Position numbers and translations under genes: made by a program. Positions 18,558-27,010 of a stretch of DNA of 46,485 bases are shown here, in pieces (positions within the stretch are counted from its first letter, which is position 1; each line of letters begins with the position of its first letter). The notes beneath the pieces are model-generated. The model saw nothing but the letters and a program-made list of their open reading frames with translations. It did not search any database and was not told the origin of the DNA. This DNA comes from Limnochordales bacterium (GTDB taxonomy: Bacteria > Bacillota > Limnochordia > Limnochordales > DUMU01), in contig JADBKP010000012.1 in assembly GCA_014896315.1 (NCBI GenBank), positions 1-46,485 on the forward strand, written 5' to 3'.

Positions 18558-19652
18558 GTGGCCGTAACCAGGGAACAGATCATCGAGGCCCTGCGAGAAG
18601 TGTATGATCCCGAGCTGCACCGCAGCATTGTGGATCTTCATATGGTCAGGTCGGTTGACATCTGCGGGGGTGCAGTGCGGGTAAAGGTGGCTTTGACCGT
18701 GGCCGGCTGCCCGCTGCAGAAGAGTATCAGCCAGAGCATAAGTGAACGGCTGCGCCGCATTCCCGGCGTTGAGCACGTGGAAGTGGAGCTCGGTACCATG
18801 ACCGACGAGGAACGGAAACGGCTCGTCGCCGAGCTGTCGCCGCGGCCGGAGGTACGCTCGGCCATCCTCGACGAGGATAGCAAGACTATCATAGTAGGGA
18901 TTTCGAGCGGCAAGGGTGGGGTTGGCAAGTCGACGGTCACCACCAACCTGGCGGTGGCTTTGGCCCAGCAGGGATTCAAGGTCGGCATCATCGATGCCGA
19001 TATCTACGGTTTCAGCATTCCGCACATGATGGGGGTGGGGAACGCCCCTGTGGTCCTGGAAGACCGGGCCATCATCCCCCAAACAGCTCATGGCGTGCAG
19101 TTTATCTCCATGGGTTCCTTTGTGGACGAGAAGACACCGGTCGTCTGGCGCGGGCCGATGCTGACCAAGGCCTTCCAACAATTCCTGGGTGACGTGCTAT
19201 GGGCTGATCTTGACTATCTCCTGGTGGATATGCCTCCGGGCACGGGCGACATCGCCCTCAGCATGTACCAGCTGATCCCGCAGGGAATGTTGTTGCTGGT
19301 GACGACGCCGCAGCCGGTGGCGGCCAATGTAGCCTCCCGGGTGGCTGCCATGGCGAAGAAGACTGGGCAGACGCTGCTCGGCATTGTGGAGAACATGTCT
19401 TACTTCCGCTGTCCTCATTGCGAAGAGGTGACACCCATCTTCGGCGCCGGTGCGGGCGAGGCCATGGCGGAGCAGCTGGGAGTGCCCCTGCTTGGCAAAG
19501 TGCCGCTGCAGGTCGAGCTGCGCGAGGGAGCCGATGCGGGCCGGCCGCTCTCCGATCCACACACGGCCGCGGTCTTTGCCGAGATTGCCCATCGCTTCCA
19601 CGAGCGGGCCCAGTCCCTGCGCGGCGGCAGGGTGGGAGCGCGGGCAAAGTGA
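18558..19652 (+). CDS. mrp: Mrp/NBP35-family P-loop ATPase, iron-sulfur carrier, with N-terminal MIP18 domain
   Basis: A likely scaffold or carrier for Fe-S clusters. The N-terminal MIP18/DUF59 domain (about 1-90; VYDPELHRSIVDLHMV and TVAGCPLQKSIS) precedes the ATPase, whose deviant Walker A is SGKGGVGKS (about residues 116-125). DADIYGFSIPHMMG, LVDMPPGTGD and the cluster-binding CPHC in MSYFRCPHCEEVTPIFG follow. The GTG at 18558 is chosen because AAGGGGG (18545-18551) lies 6 bases upstream and the protein then starts at the domain; an in-frame GTG at 18522 lacks this. Its length of 364 residues is normal. tyrS follows after about 90 bases with its own extended -10 element. Confidence 0.93.
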   Translation: MAVTREQIIEALREVYDPELHRSIVDLHMVRSVDICGGAVRVKVALTVAGCPLQKSISQSISERLRRIPGVEHVEVELGTMTDEERKRLVAELSPRPEVRSAILDEDSKTIIVGISSGKGGVGKSTVTTNLAVALAQQGFKVGIIDADIYGFSIPHMMGVGNAPVVLEDRAIIPQTAHGVQFISMGSFVDEKTPVVWRGPMLTKAFQQFLGDVLWADLDYLLVDMPPGTGDIALSMYQLIPQGMLLLVTTPQPVAANVASRVAAMAKKTGQTLLGIVENMSYFRCPHCEEVTPIFGAGAGEAMAEQLGVPLLGKVPLQVELREGADAGRPLSDPHTAAVFAEIAHRFHERAQSLRGGRVGARAK

Positions 19653-19688
19653 CGGTTTCGCGCCGGCGGGCCAAACAGGCAGCGAAAA

Positions 19689-19697
19689 TGCTACAAT
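19689..19697 (+). promoter_or_regulatory. Candidate extended -10 promoter for tyrS
   Basis: TGCTACAAT: the TG-n extension (19689-19690) and TACAAT (19692-19697, five of six). There is no recognisable -35 box 17 bases upstream, so it relies on the extended -10 alone. No T-box is present before tyrS. Confidence 0.45.
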
Positions 19698-19741
19698 GAT
19701 GCACAGATGCCCGCCGTGAGGAGTTCGCCTGGGGGTTGTCA

Positions 19742-21031
19742 ATGAGTATGCGTAACGTGTTGCAGCTTCTGCGAGAACGCGGCTTTGTTCAGCAGGTGAC
19801 TCACGAAGAAGAGCTGGAGAAAATGTTGCAGTCAGAGACCGTGACTGCGTACGTCGGTTTCGATCCCACGGCGGACAGCCTCCACCTGGGCCACCTGCTG
19901 CCCTTGATCGCCTTAAAGCACCTGCAGGAGGCAGGACATCGGCCGATTGTGCTTCTCGGTGGCGGGACGGCGATGATCGGTGATCCCACCGGCAAGACGG
20001 AGATGCGCAAGCTCCTCAGCCAGGAGCAGATCGCTGCCAATGCTGAGGCCATCCGTCGCCAGGTGGACAGCCTCCTCGGCCACGACCGGGTTCTGGTACT
20101 GAACAATGCCGACTGGTTGCTGCCCCTCAACTATGTGACCTTTCTGCGGGAGATCGGTGTGCATTTCTCCGTCAACCGCATGCTCACCGCGGAGTGCTTC
20201 CGTACTCGCTGGGAACGAGGACTATCGTTCATTGAGTTCAACTACATGCTGTTGCAGGCGTACGATTTCCTGACCCTGTACCGCCGTTACGGTTGCCGGT
20301 TACAGATGGGGGGCGACGACCAGTGGTCAAACATCCTTGCCGGCGCTGACCTGATTCGGCGGGTAGAGGGAGTGGAAGCCTACGGGCTCACCTTCCCGCT
20401 CCTTGTGACCAGCAGCGGCAAGAAGATGGGCAAGACGGAAGCGGGCGCAGTCTGGCTCGACGCCAACAAGACCAGCCCGTACGAGTTCTACCAGTACTGG
20501 CGAAATGTCGAGGATAGTGATGTTGGGAGATTCCTCGCTCTCTACACTTTCCTGCCCATGGAAGAGGTCCGGCGGCTGGCGGCTCTGCCGGGCGAAGAGA
20601 TCAATGAAGCCAAGCGTGTGCTTGCCTACGAGGTAACGCGGCTGGTACATGGCAAGGCCGCGGCAGAGGCGGCCCGTGATGCCTCCGACGCCTTCTTCGG
20701 TGGCGGTAGGGCCGGGGATGGTGCTGTGAGCCCGGGTGCAGGAGCGGAAGGTCGGGCGGTTAAGCGTTTGTTGCCGGGAGTTCCTACTGTTGAAGTCAGC
20801 CGGGAGGAATTGGCACGGGGTATTCCCGTGCTGGACCTGCTGGTCCGGGCCGGTCTGGTCTCCTCCCGCAGTGAGGGCCGGCGTCTGATTGACCAGCGCG
20901 GGATCGAGGTGAATGGGGAGCGGGTTGAGAGTATCGAACGGGAGATCGGCATGGACGATGTGGAGGCGGGACTCATCACATTGCGCAAGGGCAAGAAGAC
21001 CTACCGGCAGGTAGTGGTGGTGGACAAGTAA
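19742..21031 (+). CDS. tyrS: Tyrosyl-tRNA synthetase
   Basis: Charges tRNA(Tyr). Class I motifs: HLGH at about 48-51 and KMGKT at about 228-232 (in place of KMSKS). The tyrosine pocket is in YVGFDPTADSLHLGH and FNYMLLQAYDFLTLY; a C-terminal S4 RNA-binding domain occupies about 360-425 (VLDLLVRAGLVSSRSEGRRL). An Ala/Gly-rich linker of about 25 residues (about 320-345) precedes the S4 domain. The ATG at 19742 is used, with GGGGG 6 bases upstream; TTG 19736 and ATG 19748 are alternatives. It lacks the T-box leader that often precedes tyrS in Firmicutes. Confidence 0.95.
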   Translation: MSMRNVLQLLRERGFVQQVTHEEELEKMLQSETVTAYVGFDPTADSLHLGHLLPLIALKHLQEAGHRPIVLLGGGTAMIGDPTGKTEMRKLLSQEQIAANAEAIRRQVDSLLGHDRVLVLNNADWLLPLNYVTFLREIGVHFSVNRMLTAECFRTRWERGLSFIEFNYMLLQAYDFLTLYRRYGCRLQMGGDDQWSNILAGADLIRRVEGVEAYGLTFPLLVTSSGKKMGKTEAGAVWLDANKTSPYEFYQYWRNVEDSDVGRFLALYTFLPMEEVRRLAALPGEEINEAKRVLAYEVTRLVHGKAAAEAARDASDAFFGGGRAGDGAVSPGAGAEGRAVKRLLPGVPTVEVSREELARGIPVLDLLVRAGLVSSRSEGRRLIDQRGIEVNGERVESIEREIGMDDVEAGLITLRKGKKTYRQVVVVDK

Positions 21032-21083
21032 TGGCGGAGGTGATGCCCGCCTCGTGAAGCCAGCCTTGTGAATGTTAGCGCGA

Positions 21084-21112
21084 TTGACTGGCAGGAAGAC
21101 CGGTGTTAGCAT
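21084..21112 (+). promoter_or_regulatory. Promoter of the etfBA-fixCX operon, with flanking direct repeats
   Basis: TTGACT (21084-21089), 17 bases, TAGCAT (21107-21112), with a TG extension at 21104-21105. The heptamer TGTTAGC occurs at 21073-21079 and again at 21104-21110, 31 bases apart, the second copy overlapping the -10 box; this could be a regulator site. Confidence 0.6.
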
Positions 21113-21174
21113 GAGATCGGCAAGGGTAGTAGGGGAAAGGCCCTAGGGTAGGCACCCGGGGAGAGGTGAAACGG

Positions 21175-21981
21175 TTGCATGCGGTAGTTTGTATCAAACA
21201 GGTACCTGATGCCACCGAGGTCCGCATCGATCCGAAAACCAACACGCTGGTGCGTGAGGGGATCCCTTCGATCGTCAACCCATATGACCTGCACGCGGTG
21301 GAAGCCGCAGTTCAGCTGCGGGAGAAATACGGCGGCAGGGTGACGGTAATCACTATGGGGCCGCCTCAGGCGGCCGAAGCATTGCAGAAGTGCATTGCGC
21401 AGGGGGCCGACGAGGCCATTCTGCTTACGGATAGAGGCTTTGCTGGTGCCGATACGCTGGCCACCAGTTATGTGCTGGCGCAAGCGATTCGCAAGTTGAA
21501 CGCCGAAAATCCCGTGGACCTGGTGTTTACGGGGAAGCAGGCGATCGACGGTGATACGGCTCAGGTAGGCCCCGGAATCGCCGCTCGCCTGGGCATCCCC
21601 GTTCTTACTTATATCTGTGCCATACGTTCTTTTAACTTGGAAACGCGGGAGATCGTCGTGGAACGGCTGCTGGAAGAGGGACGCGAGGTGGTAGCAGCTC
21701 GGCTGCCGGTCCTGCTTACCGTCACCAAGGAGCTGAACGAAGTCCGGTACGCCAGCCTCCCCAGCATGCTGCGGGCGGCTCGCTATCAGGTGCGTACGTG
21801 GAACAAGGATGACATCGAGGCTGACCCCAAGCAGATCGGGTTGAAGGGTTCGCCAACCATCGTCAGCCGGATCTTTTCGCCGCCCCAGCGCCAGGCCGGG
21901 CTGCAACTGGCCGGGCCCGCACCAGAGGTGGCGCGGGAGCTGGTCGAACAGCTCCTGCAGCGCGGGGTTCTCACCGCTTAG
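21175..21981 (+). CDS. etfB: Electron transfer flavoprotein subunit beta (EtfB/FixA)
   Basis: Forms the EtfAB heterodimer with the downstream product. Recognisable from the opening HAVVCIKQVPDATEVRID, NPYDLHAVEAAVQL, VTVITMGPPQAAEAL, DLVFTGKQAIDGDTAQVGPG and the late TVTKELNEVRYASLPSM. Its closest relatives by appearance are FixA-type, bifurcating ETFs, inferred mainly from the operon. TTG 21175 is preferred because AGAGGTGA (21162-21169), a near-perfect Shine-Dalgarno, lies just upstream and the family N-terminus begins there; GTG 21166 would add three residues. It is first in a four-gene operon with a clear promoter. Confidence 0.93.
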   Translation: MHAVVCIKQVPDATEVRIDPKTNTLVREGIPSIVNPYDLHAVEAAVQLREKYGGRVTVITMGPPQAAEALQKCIAQGADEAILLTDRGFAGADTLATSYVLAQAIRKLNAENPVDLVFTGKQAIDGDTAQVGPGIAARLGIPVLTYICAIRSFNLETREIVVERLLEEGREVVAARLPVLLTVTKELNEVRYASLPSMLRAARYQVRTWNKDDIEADPKQIGLKGSPTIVSRIFSPPQRQAGLQLAGPAPEVARELVEQLLQRGVLTA

Positions 21982-22010
21982 GGACTGTAAGGTAAAGGAG
22001 CTGGCCGATC

Positions 22011-23462
22011 ATGCCCACGAAACCGATGCCTAAGATCCATGTCTTGAAGGCGAAGTGTATCGGGTGCCAGCTGTGCGTCTCCACGTGCCCCTTCGGTGCT
22101 CTGGAAATGGTGGATGGGCTGGCCAACGAGATTCTGGACAAGTGCACGGGCTGCGGTCTCTGCCTGGTGCCCTGTCCCACCGACGCGCTGGAGCTGGTAG
22201 GACCGCGGGCGGAGGAGATCACCGCCCGGATGATGCGCAAGCGTGAGCTTGAACGGGGCAAGCGGGGCGAACCCGCGGCGGCCGGCGCCGGGGCCGCGGG
22301 CGCAGCGGCTTCCCCGAAGGGAGCCGCAGACGGCGTGGCGGCGCCGGTTGGCGAGCATAAGGGTGTCTGGGTCTTTGTGGAGATTGACTACGTCACCGGC
22401 AAGGCGGCCACCGTCAGCTGGGAGCTGCTCGGTAAAGGACGCGAGCTAGCCGATGACCTCCAGGTGCCGCTTTCGGCCATAGTCCTCGGGCACAACGTTG
22501 AAGAGGTGGCCCGCCAGGCAATAGGGTTTGGCGCCGACCGGGTCTACCTGGCCGATCACCCGGTTCTGGCTCGCTACCGGAATATACCGTATGCCAGGGT
22601 TCTCGTACGGTTGGCCCGGGAACACAAACCCGAGATCCTACTTATGGGTGCTACCACCCTGGGCCGGGATCTGGCAGGATCGGTTGCTACCGAACTTGCC
22701 ACCGGCTTGACGGCCGACTGCACCGAGCTGGCAATTAACAAGGCAGAGCGGCTTCTGGAAGCGAGCCGTCCGGCCTACGGCGGTTCGATCATGGCGACGA
22801 TTCTCTGCCGCGATCGTCGTCCGCAGATGGCAACCGTACGGCCGCGGGTATTCACTGCTCGTCCCTTTGACCGGGAGCGGACGGGAGAGATCATTCAGGT
22901 CGACGTTGATATTCGTGAAGAGGATATTCCCACGCGGGTTCTTGAGTTCATCCATGAAGGCGGGAGCACCGTTCACCTGCAGGATGCACAGGTAATAGTC
23001 GCCGGCGGTCGCGGCCTTGGGGGGCCGGAGGGCTTCAAATTGCTGCAGGAGCTGGCCGATCTGCTCGGAGGCGTGGTGGGAGCAAGCCGGCCCTGTGTTG
23101 ACGCGGGCTGGATCAGTGCCGACCACCAGGTGGGGCAGACAGGCAAGACGGTGCGTCCGCGCCTTTATATTGCCGCCGGCATCTCCGGAGCAATTCAACA
23201 TCTGGTGGGAATGCAGAGCTCGGATGTGATTGTGGCAATCAACAAGGATCCGCAGGCTCCAATCATGCGTATCGCCAACTACGCGATCATCGGCGACCTG
23301 TACGAAGTGATACCGGCGTTGATCGCCGAGCTGAAACGCCGGGGGGTGCGGCCGGTTCATACCGGCATGCAGGCAGAGCTTCTGGCCGCGCCAGGGCCCG
23401 GTGTGGAGAAGCCGGATCGGGCTGTCGGACCCCTGCAGGCAATCCAGAAACAAGCAGGCTGA
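22011..23462 (+). CDS. etfA: Electron transfer flavoprotein subunit alpha with N-terminal 2[4Fe-4S] ferredoxin domain
   Basis: A 483-residue fusion. Residues 8-62 form a bacterial ferredoxin-type domain with two complete cysteine sets (C16, C19, C22, C26 and C45, C48, C51, C55). An Ala/Gly-rich linker (about 75-115) leads to the EtfA domain: GVWVFVEI at the start, FGADRVYLADHPVLARY and ATTLGRDLAGSVA. The C-terminal FAD domain has VVAGGRGLGGPEGF, GASRPCVDAGW, DHQVGQTGKTVRPRLYIAAG and the adenine-contacting AINKDPQAPIMRIANYAIIGD. Both flavin sites therefore look intact. AAGGAG precedes the ATG at 22011. The ferredoxin domain offers an on-board route for low-potential electrons, fitting flavin-based bifurcation. 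Confidence 0.93.
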   Translation: MPTKPMPKIHVLKAKCIGCQLCVSTCPFGALEMVDGLANEILDKCTGCGLCLVPCPTDALELVGPRAEEITARMMRKRELERGKRGEPAAAGAGAAGAAASPKGAADGVAAPVGEHKGVWVFVEIDYVTGKAATVSWELLGKGRELADDLQVPLSAIVLGHNVEEVARQAIGFGADRVYLADHPVLARYRNIPYARVLVRLAREHKPEILLMGATTLGRDLAGSVATELATGLTADCTELAINKAERLLEASRPAYGGSIMATILCRDRRPQMATVRPRVFTARPFDRERTGEIIQVDVDIREEDIPTRVLEFIHEGGSTVHLQDAQVIVAGGRGLGGPEGFKLLQELADLLGGVVGASRPCVDAGWISADHQVGQTGKTVRPRLYIAAGISGAIQHLVGMQSSDVIVAINKDPQAPIMRIANYAIIGDLYEVIPALIAELKRRGVRPVHTGMQAELLAAPGPGVEKPDRAVGPLQAIQKQAG

Positions 23463-23535
23463 GACCGGGCCGCCGCACCACATGTGGGCGAAGCCCGGCC
23501 GGTGGTGGGCCAATGGGTAGATGGGAGCGGTGTGC

Positions 23536-24834
23536 ATGCCAGAGAAGTTCGATGCCATCGTCGTGGGCGCCGGCCCCGCGGGAATCACCGCGGCGTACTG
23601 CCTCGCCCGGGACGGGTTGAAGGTAGTGATGATAGAGCGGGGCGAGCAGCCGGGAACCAAGAACACCATGGGCGGTGTGCTCTACCGCCAGATGCTCGAC
23701 GAGGTGATTCCCGGTTTCTGGAAAGAGGCTCCGCTGGAACGGCATGTCATCGACCAGCAATGGTGGTTGCTGTCGGAAGATAGCGCCGTCAAGTTCGGCC
23801 ATCGCAACAGTGAACATGACAAGGAGCCCTACAACGCCTTTACCGTACTGCGGGCCAAGTTTGACCGCTGGTACGCGCAACAGGCCGTCAAGCAAGGCGC
23901 CCTTCTCATTACCGAAACGGTAGTCACCAGGCTCTTGCGGGACAGTGCTGGGCGGGTGATAGGCGTTGAGACGGACCGGCCCGATGGCGAGCTGCTGGCC
24001 GATGTGGTGATCGTCTGCGAGGGCGCCAACACCCTCGTGCTCGAGGCGTCGGGGATTAAGCCCAAGCCGCGGGCAGATGCGATGGCAGTGGCGGTAAAAG
24101 AGGTGATCTCCCTGCCGCGGGAGGTTATCGAAAACCGCTTTCAGATCCAGGGGGACCAGGGTGCGGTTATCGAGCTTTTTGGCGATCCCACATTGGGCAT
24201 GGTGGGCAACGCGTTCATATATACCAACAAGGATTCGCTTTCGGTAGGGCTGGGGGCCATGATCAGTGAGTTCCAGCGGCGGCGGGTGCATCCGCACCAG
24301 CTGCTGGAACGTTTCAAGCAGCATCCGGTGGTCGCACCGCTGGTGGCCGGCGGAGAGATCAAGGAGTACATGGCCCACATGATTCCGGAGGGCGGTTACG
24401 AGGCGATGCCCCCGCTCTATGGCGACGGTTTTCTGGTCTGCGGGGACGCGGCCGGGATGGTGATCGCCGTTCACCGGGAGGGTTCGAATCTTGCCATCAC
24501 CTCCGGGCGTCTCGCAGCCGAGACGGTGGTCGAGGCGGCCGAGGCCGGTGATTTCAGCGCCCGCAAGCTCTCCGCCTATCGTGAGAAGCTGGAACAGAGC
24601 TTTGTGCTTAAAGATCTGCGGCAGTACCGGCACCTCACCCCGATGATGGAACGGAGCCCGCAGTTCCTCGGTGTTTATCCGGGACTGCTCAACCGGGCGC
24701 TGCAAGAGTTCCTGACGGTGGACGGAGTTCCGAAGAGGCAGAAAGAGAAGCAGATTCTTCGCCGAATCCTGAAAGAACGTCCGGTCACCGCGTTGCTGGG
24801 CGACGCGTACCGTATGTGGAGGGCGTTGGGATGA
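23536..24834 (+). CDS. fixC: FixC / ETF-quinone oxidoreductase-like flavoprotein
   Basis: A 432-residue FAD protein of the FixC/GlpA-like group. The Rossmann motif VVGAGPAGITAAYCLARDG lies at the N-terminus; further blocks are TMGGVLYRQML, DVVIVCEGANTLVLEASG, VCGDAAGMVIAVHREGSNLAITSGRLAAE and a C-terminal region without a cluster, since the cluster is supplied by FixX next door. It is expected to pass electrons from EtfAB to menaquinone at the membrane. The ATG at 23536 is chosen with GGGAGCGG upstream and a family-like MPEKFDAIVVGAG start; ATG 23521 would add five residues. Its stop overlaps the fixX start (ATGA). Confidence 0.93.
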   Translation: MPEKFDAIVVGAGPAGITAAYCLARDGLKVVMIERGEQPGTKNTMGGVLYRQMLDEVIPGFWKEAPLERHVIDQQWWLLSEDSAVKFGHRNSEHDKEPYNAFTVLRAKFDRWYAQQAVKQGALLITETVVTRLLRDSAGRVIGVETDRPDGELLADVVIVCEGANTLVLEASGIKPKPRADAMAVAVKEVISLPREVIENRFQIQGDQGAVIELFGDPTLGMVGNAFIYTNKDSLSVGLGAMISEFQRRRVHPHQLLERFKQHPVVAPLVAGGEIKEYMAHMIPEGGYEAMPPLYGDGFLVCGDAAGMVIAVHREGSNLAITSGRLAAETVVEAAEAGDFSARKLSAYREKLEQSFVLKDLRQYRHLTPMMERSPQFLGVYPGLLNRALQEFLTVDGVPKRQKEKQILRRILKERPVTALLGDAYRMWRALG

Positions 24835-25133
24835 AGAGTGTTACCGTGGAGCTGCCCAACGTTGACGTACAGCGAAAGCTGTTCACCACCCGCTTTAAGG
24901 CGGATAAGACGTCCCACCTGAGCATCAGAGATGTCGACGTGTGCCGGGAGTGCAAGGATAAGCCCTGTCTCTGGTTCTGTCCGGCAGAGGTGTACAAGTG
25001 GGAGGACGAAAGGATCACCATTGCCTTCGAAGGTTGCCTTGAATGTGGCACCTGCCGGATTGGTTGTCCTTTCGACAATATAGATTGGCGCTATCCACGC
25101 GGCGGCTTCGGCGTACAGTATAAGTTCGGGTGA
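24831..25133 (+). CDS. fixX: FixX-like ferredoxin partner of FixC
   Basis: A 100-residue ferredoxin-like protein that completes the FixC module, equivalent to the cluster domain of eukaryotic ETF-QO. Eight cysteines in two sets are visible: C38, C41, C46, C50 and C69, C72, C75, C79. The first set is spaced C-x2-C-x4-C-x3-C, unlike a standard ferredoxin motif, so only the second (C-x2-C-x2-C-x3-C) certainly holds a [4Fe-4S] cluster. The C-terminal WRYPRGGFGVQYKFG is a FixX hallmark. The ATG overlaps the fixC stop and follows GGAGGGCG. Confidence 0.92.
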   Translation: MKSVTVELPNVDVQRKLFTTRFKADKTSHLSIRDVDVCRECKDKPCLWFCPAEVYKWEDERITIAFEGCLECGTCRIGCPFDNIDWRYPRGGFGVQYKFG

Positions 25134-25154
25134 TCATTCGCCGCCGGGCGCAAG

Positions 25155-25202
25155 CGACACCCCGGTGCGGCAACCGGGCGACCGGGCCGTGCCGGGGTGT
25201 CG
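25155..25202 (+). terminator. GC-rich hairpin after fixX, possible terminator without T-tract
   Basis: CGACACCCCGG (25155-25165) pairs perfectly with CCGGGGTGTCG (25192-25202); the 26-base interior can fold further. No run of Ts follows, so it may be a Rho-assisted end or a 3' stability element of the etf-fix message. A new promoter starts about 25 bases downstream. Confidence 0.45.
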
Positions 25203-25226
25203 GCGCGTATCTGACCTGATCGGTCA

Positions 25227-25255
25227 TTGACCGGCCGGAGGTGGACTGGTAAGAT
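25227..25255 (+). promoter_or_regulatory. SigA promoter of the maf-radC-mre cluster
   Basis: TTGACC (25227-25232), 17 bases, TAAGAT (25250-25255). The leader of about 130 bases contains a small GGAAA...TTTCC / GGGCC...GGCCC hairpin (about 25262-25299). Confidence 0.65.
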
Positions 25256-25391
25256 AAGCCAGGAAACCCGGCGGGCCGAGCCGCGGCCCGTCATTTCCAG
25301 GAGTGGAATAAAGATTTGCCCCTCTCAGCCCAGGGATTTGCGCGGTCTTAGCGAATCCAAGCAGCGTTAGGAGAGGGGGTGTGACCTGCCC

Positions 25392-25637
25392 GTGAGACAG
25401 GTGGGTCTGCTGCGGTGGCTGTTGATTCTTCTCGTAGGTGCGCTGCTTGGAACCCTCATCGGCAATTGGGTTGGTGAGTTTGTGCCTGAAGTGGGGAAAG
25501 CTGTCAGTTGGGGCTTTCGGCTTGACGACGTGCACGTTGCCGACGTGTTCACGTTCCAGCTGGGACTGACGTTTCGCTTCAATATCTTCACCCTGGTGGG
25601 CTTGACGATAGCCGCCTGGGTCTTGCGGCATACGTGA
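25392..25637 (+). CDS. DUF4321-type small membrane protein
   Basis: An 81-residue protein with two hydrophobic segments (LLRWLLILLVGALLGTLIG and FNIFTLVGLTIAAWVL) separated by an extracellular loop. Its size, two-helix pattern and place just before maf agree, from memory, with the DUF4321 family of Clostridia; its function is unknown. The GTG at 25392 is the only fitting start; the purine-rich AGGAGAGGGGG lies about 11 bases upstream. It probably leads the maf-radC-mreBCD transcript. Confidence 0.75.
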   Translation: MRQVGLLRWLLILLVGALLGTLIGNWVGEFVPEVGKAVSWGFRLDDVHVADVFTFQLGLTFRFNIFTLVGLTIAAWVLRHT

Positions 25638-25652
25638 AGGAGTGGGTGGAAG

Positions 25653-26282
25653 GTGCAGAGGGCAGCGGTAGCTACCCGGGCGCTGGTGCTGGCCTCGGGT
25701 TCGCCCCGTCGCCAGGAGCTGCTGCGACGCATCGGCCTCACTTTCAGAGTTCGGGTGCCCGGGATAACGGAAGTCAGACGCCCGGGTGAGAAGCCCTGGG
25801 AGCTGGTGGAGCGGTTAGCCCGGGAGAAGGCGATGACCGTTGCCGGGGAGATTGCTGCCGAGGGGGCGGCAGCCGAAGGCACTCTGGTGATAGGTGCCGA
25901 CACCTGTGTTGTGCTCGATGACGAAGTGCTGGGTAAACCGACGGATGAGGACGAAGCGTTCGCCATGCTATCCCGGCTGTCGGGCCGCACCCACCGGGTT
26001 TTCACGGGGGTTGCGGTGGTGGAGATCCGGCGGCCTCCCGAACCCTTCCGATGCCTGGTGGATCATGAAGAGACGGCCGTTACCTTCCGCCCACTGACGC
26101 CGGAGGAGATCCGGCGCTACATCGCATCGGGTGAACCGATGGACAAGGCCGGAGCCTACGGAGTCCAGGGGCTCGGGGCAGTGATCGTGAGCAGGGTGGA
26201 AGGCTGTTTCTTTAATGTCGTCGGATTACCGCTGTCCCGGCTGGCCGGGCTGCTTAGAGAGTTCGGCGTTGAAGTTCTCTAG
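25653..26282 (+). CDS. maf: Maf family nucleotide pyrophosphatase
   Basis: Hydrolyses non-canonical nucleoside triphosphates (dTTP/UTP-type in the bacterial YhdE group); linked to septum inhibition when overproduced in B. subtilis. It opens with VLASGSPRRQELLRRIGL, the nucleotide-binding signature, followed by AREKA, VIGADTCVVLDDEVLGKP, SGRTHRVFTGVAVV and DKAGAYGVQGLGAVIV. Its length of 209 residues is normal. GTG 25653 starts close after the small membrane protein, and radC follows. Confidence 0.93.
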   Translation: MQRAAVATRALVLASGSPRRQELLRRIGLTFRVRVPGITEVRRPGEKPWELVERLAREKAMTVAGEIAAEGAAAEGTLVIGADTCVVLDDEVLGKPTDEDEAFAMLSRLSGRTHRVFTGVAVVEIRRPPEPFRCLVDHEETAVTFRPLTPEEIRRYIASGEPMDKAGAYGVQGLGAVIVSRVEGCFFNVVGLPLSRLAGLLREFGVEVL

Positions 26283-26303
26283 CAGCAGGAGGGAGCGCTG
26301 CGC

Positions 26304-26978
26304 GTGGGTGTGCGGGATCTGGGCCGGGCCGCCCGGCCCCGCGAACGCTTGCTATCGCTGGGAGCGCAGGAGTTGAGCGATGTGCAGCTGCTCGCCTTGC
26401 TTCTGGGGACGGGCGGGGTCTCCCGCTCGGCTCTCGACCTGGCTCAGGAGATGATAACCTACTACGGGAGTCTGGAGCGACTGGCGCGCGTCTCCGCACG
26501 CGAATTAATGAAGCGGCGGGATGTGGGGCCGGCCAAGGCGGGCCGACTGGTAGCCGCTTTTGAACTGGCCCGGCGGATACAGGCGGAGCCGCTGCTTGAG
26601 CGTGTTACCATCAGCTCCAGTGACCAGTTGGCCCGGCTGGTGATGGGAAGGTTGAGTCACCTGGACCGGGAGCGCTTCGAGGTAGTGCTGCTCGATGTGA
26701 AAAGCAGGGTGATCGGGTGTGAGGTGGTTTCCATCGGGCATCTGAGTGGTGCGCCCGTGCATCCGCGGGAGGTCTTCAAGCCAGCTCTGGAGGCTAGCGC
26801 GGCAGCGATTGTTCTGGTTCACAACCATCCGAGCGGCGATCCGACGCCCAGCCGGGACGATCTGGCGGTGACGGAGCGGCTGGTTCAGGCAGGGAAGATT
26901 CTCGGTATTGATGTGTTAGATCACCTGATAATAGGCGCGAAGCAGTACGTCAGTTTGAAGCAACAGGGTTTGTTGTAG
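26304..26978 (+). CDS. radC: RadC-like JAB/MPN-domain protein
   Basis: A 224-residue member of the RadC (YsxA) family. An N-terminal helix-hairpin-helix-like region (RPRERLLSLGAQELSDVQLLALLL) precedes the JAB metalloprotease-like domain with HNHPSGDPTPSRDD (H173, H175, D186). The biochemical role is unproven despite the name; a DNA repair role was withdrawn for E. coli. GGAGGGAG lies 9 bases before the GTG. Its place before mreB is conserved across Firmicutes. Confidence 0.92.
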   Translation: MGVRDLGRAARPRERLLSLGAQELSDVQLLALLLGTGGVSRSALDLAQEMITYYGSLERLARVSARELMKRRDVGPAKAGRLVAAFELARRIQAEPLLERVTISSSDQLARLVMGRLSHLDRERFEVVLLDVKSRVIGCEVVSIGHLSGAPVHPREVFKPALEASAAAIVLVHNHPSGDPTPSRDDLAVTERLVQAGKILGIDVLDHLIIGAKQYVSLKQQGLL

Positions 26979-27010
26979 AGAGGCTCCGGAGAGCCGAAAG
27001 GGGAGCATAG

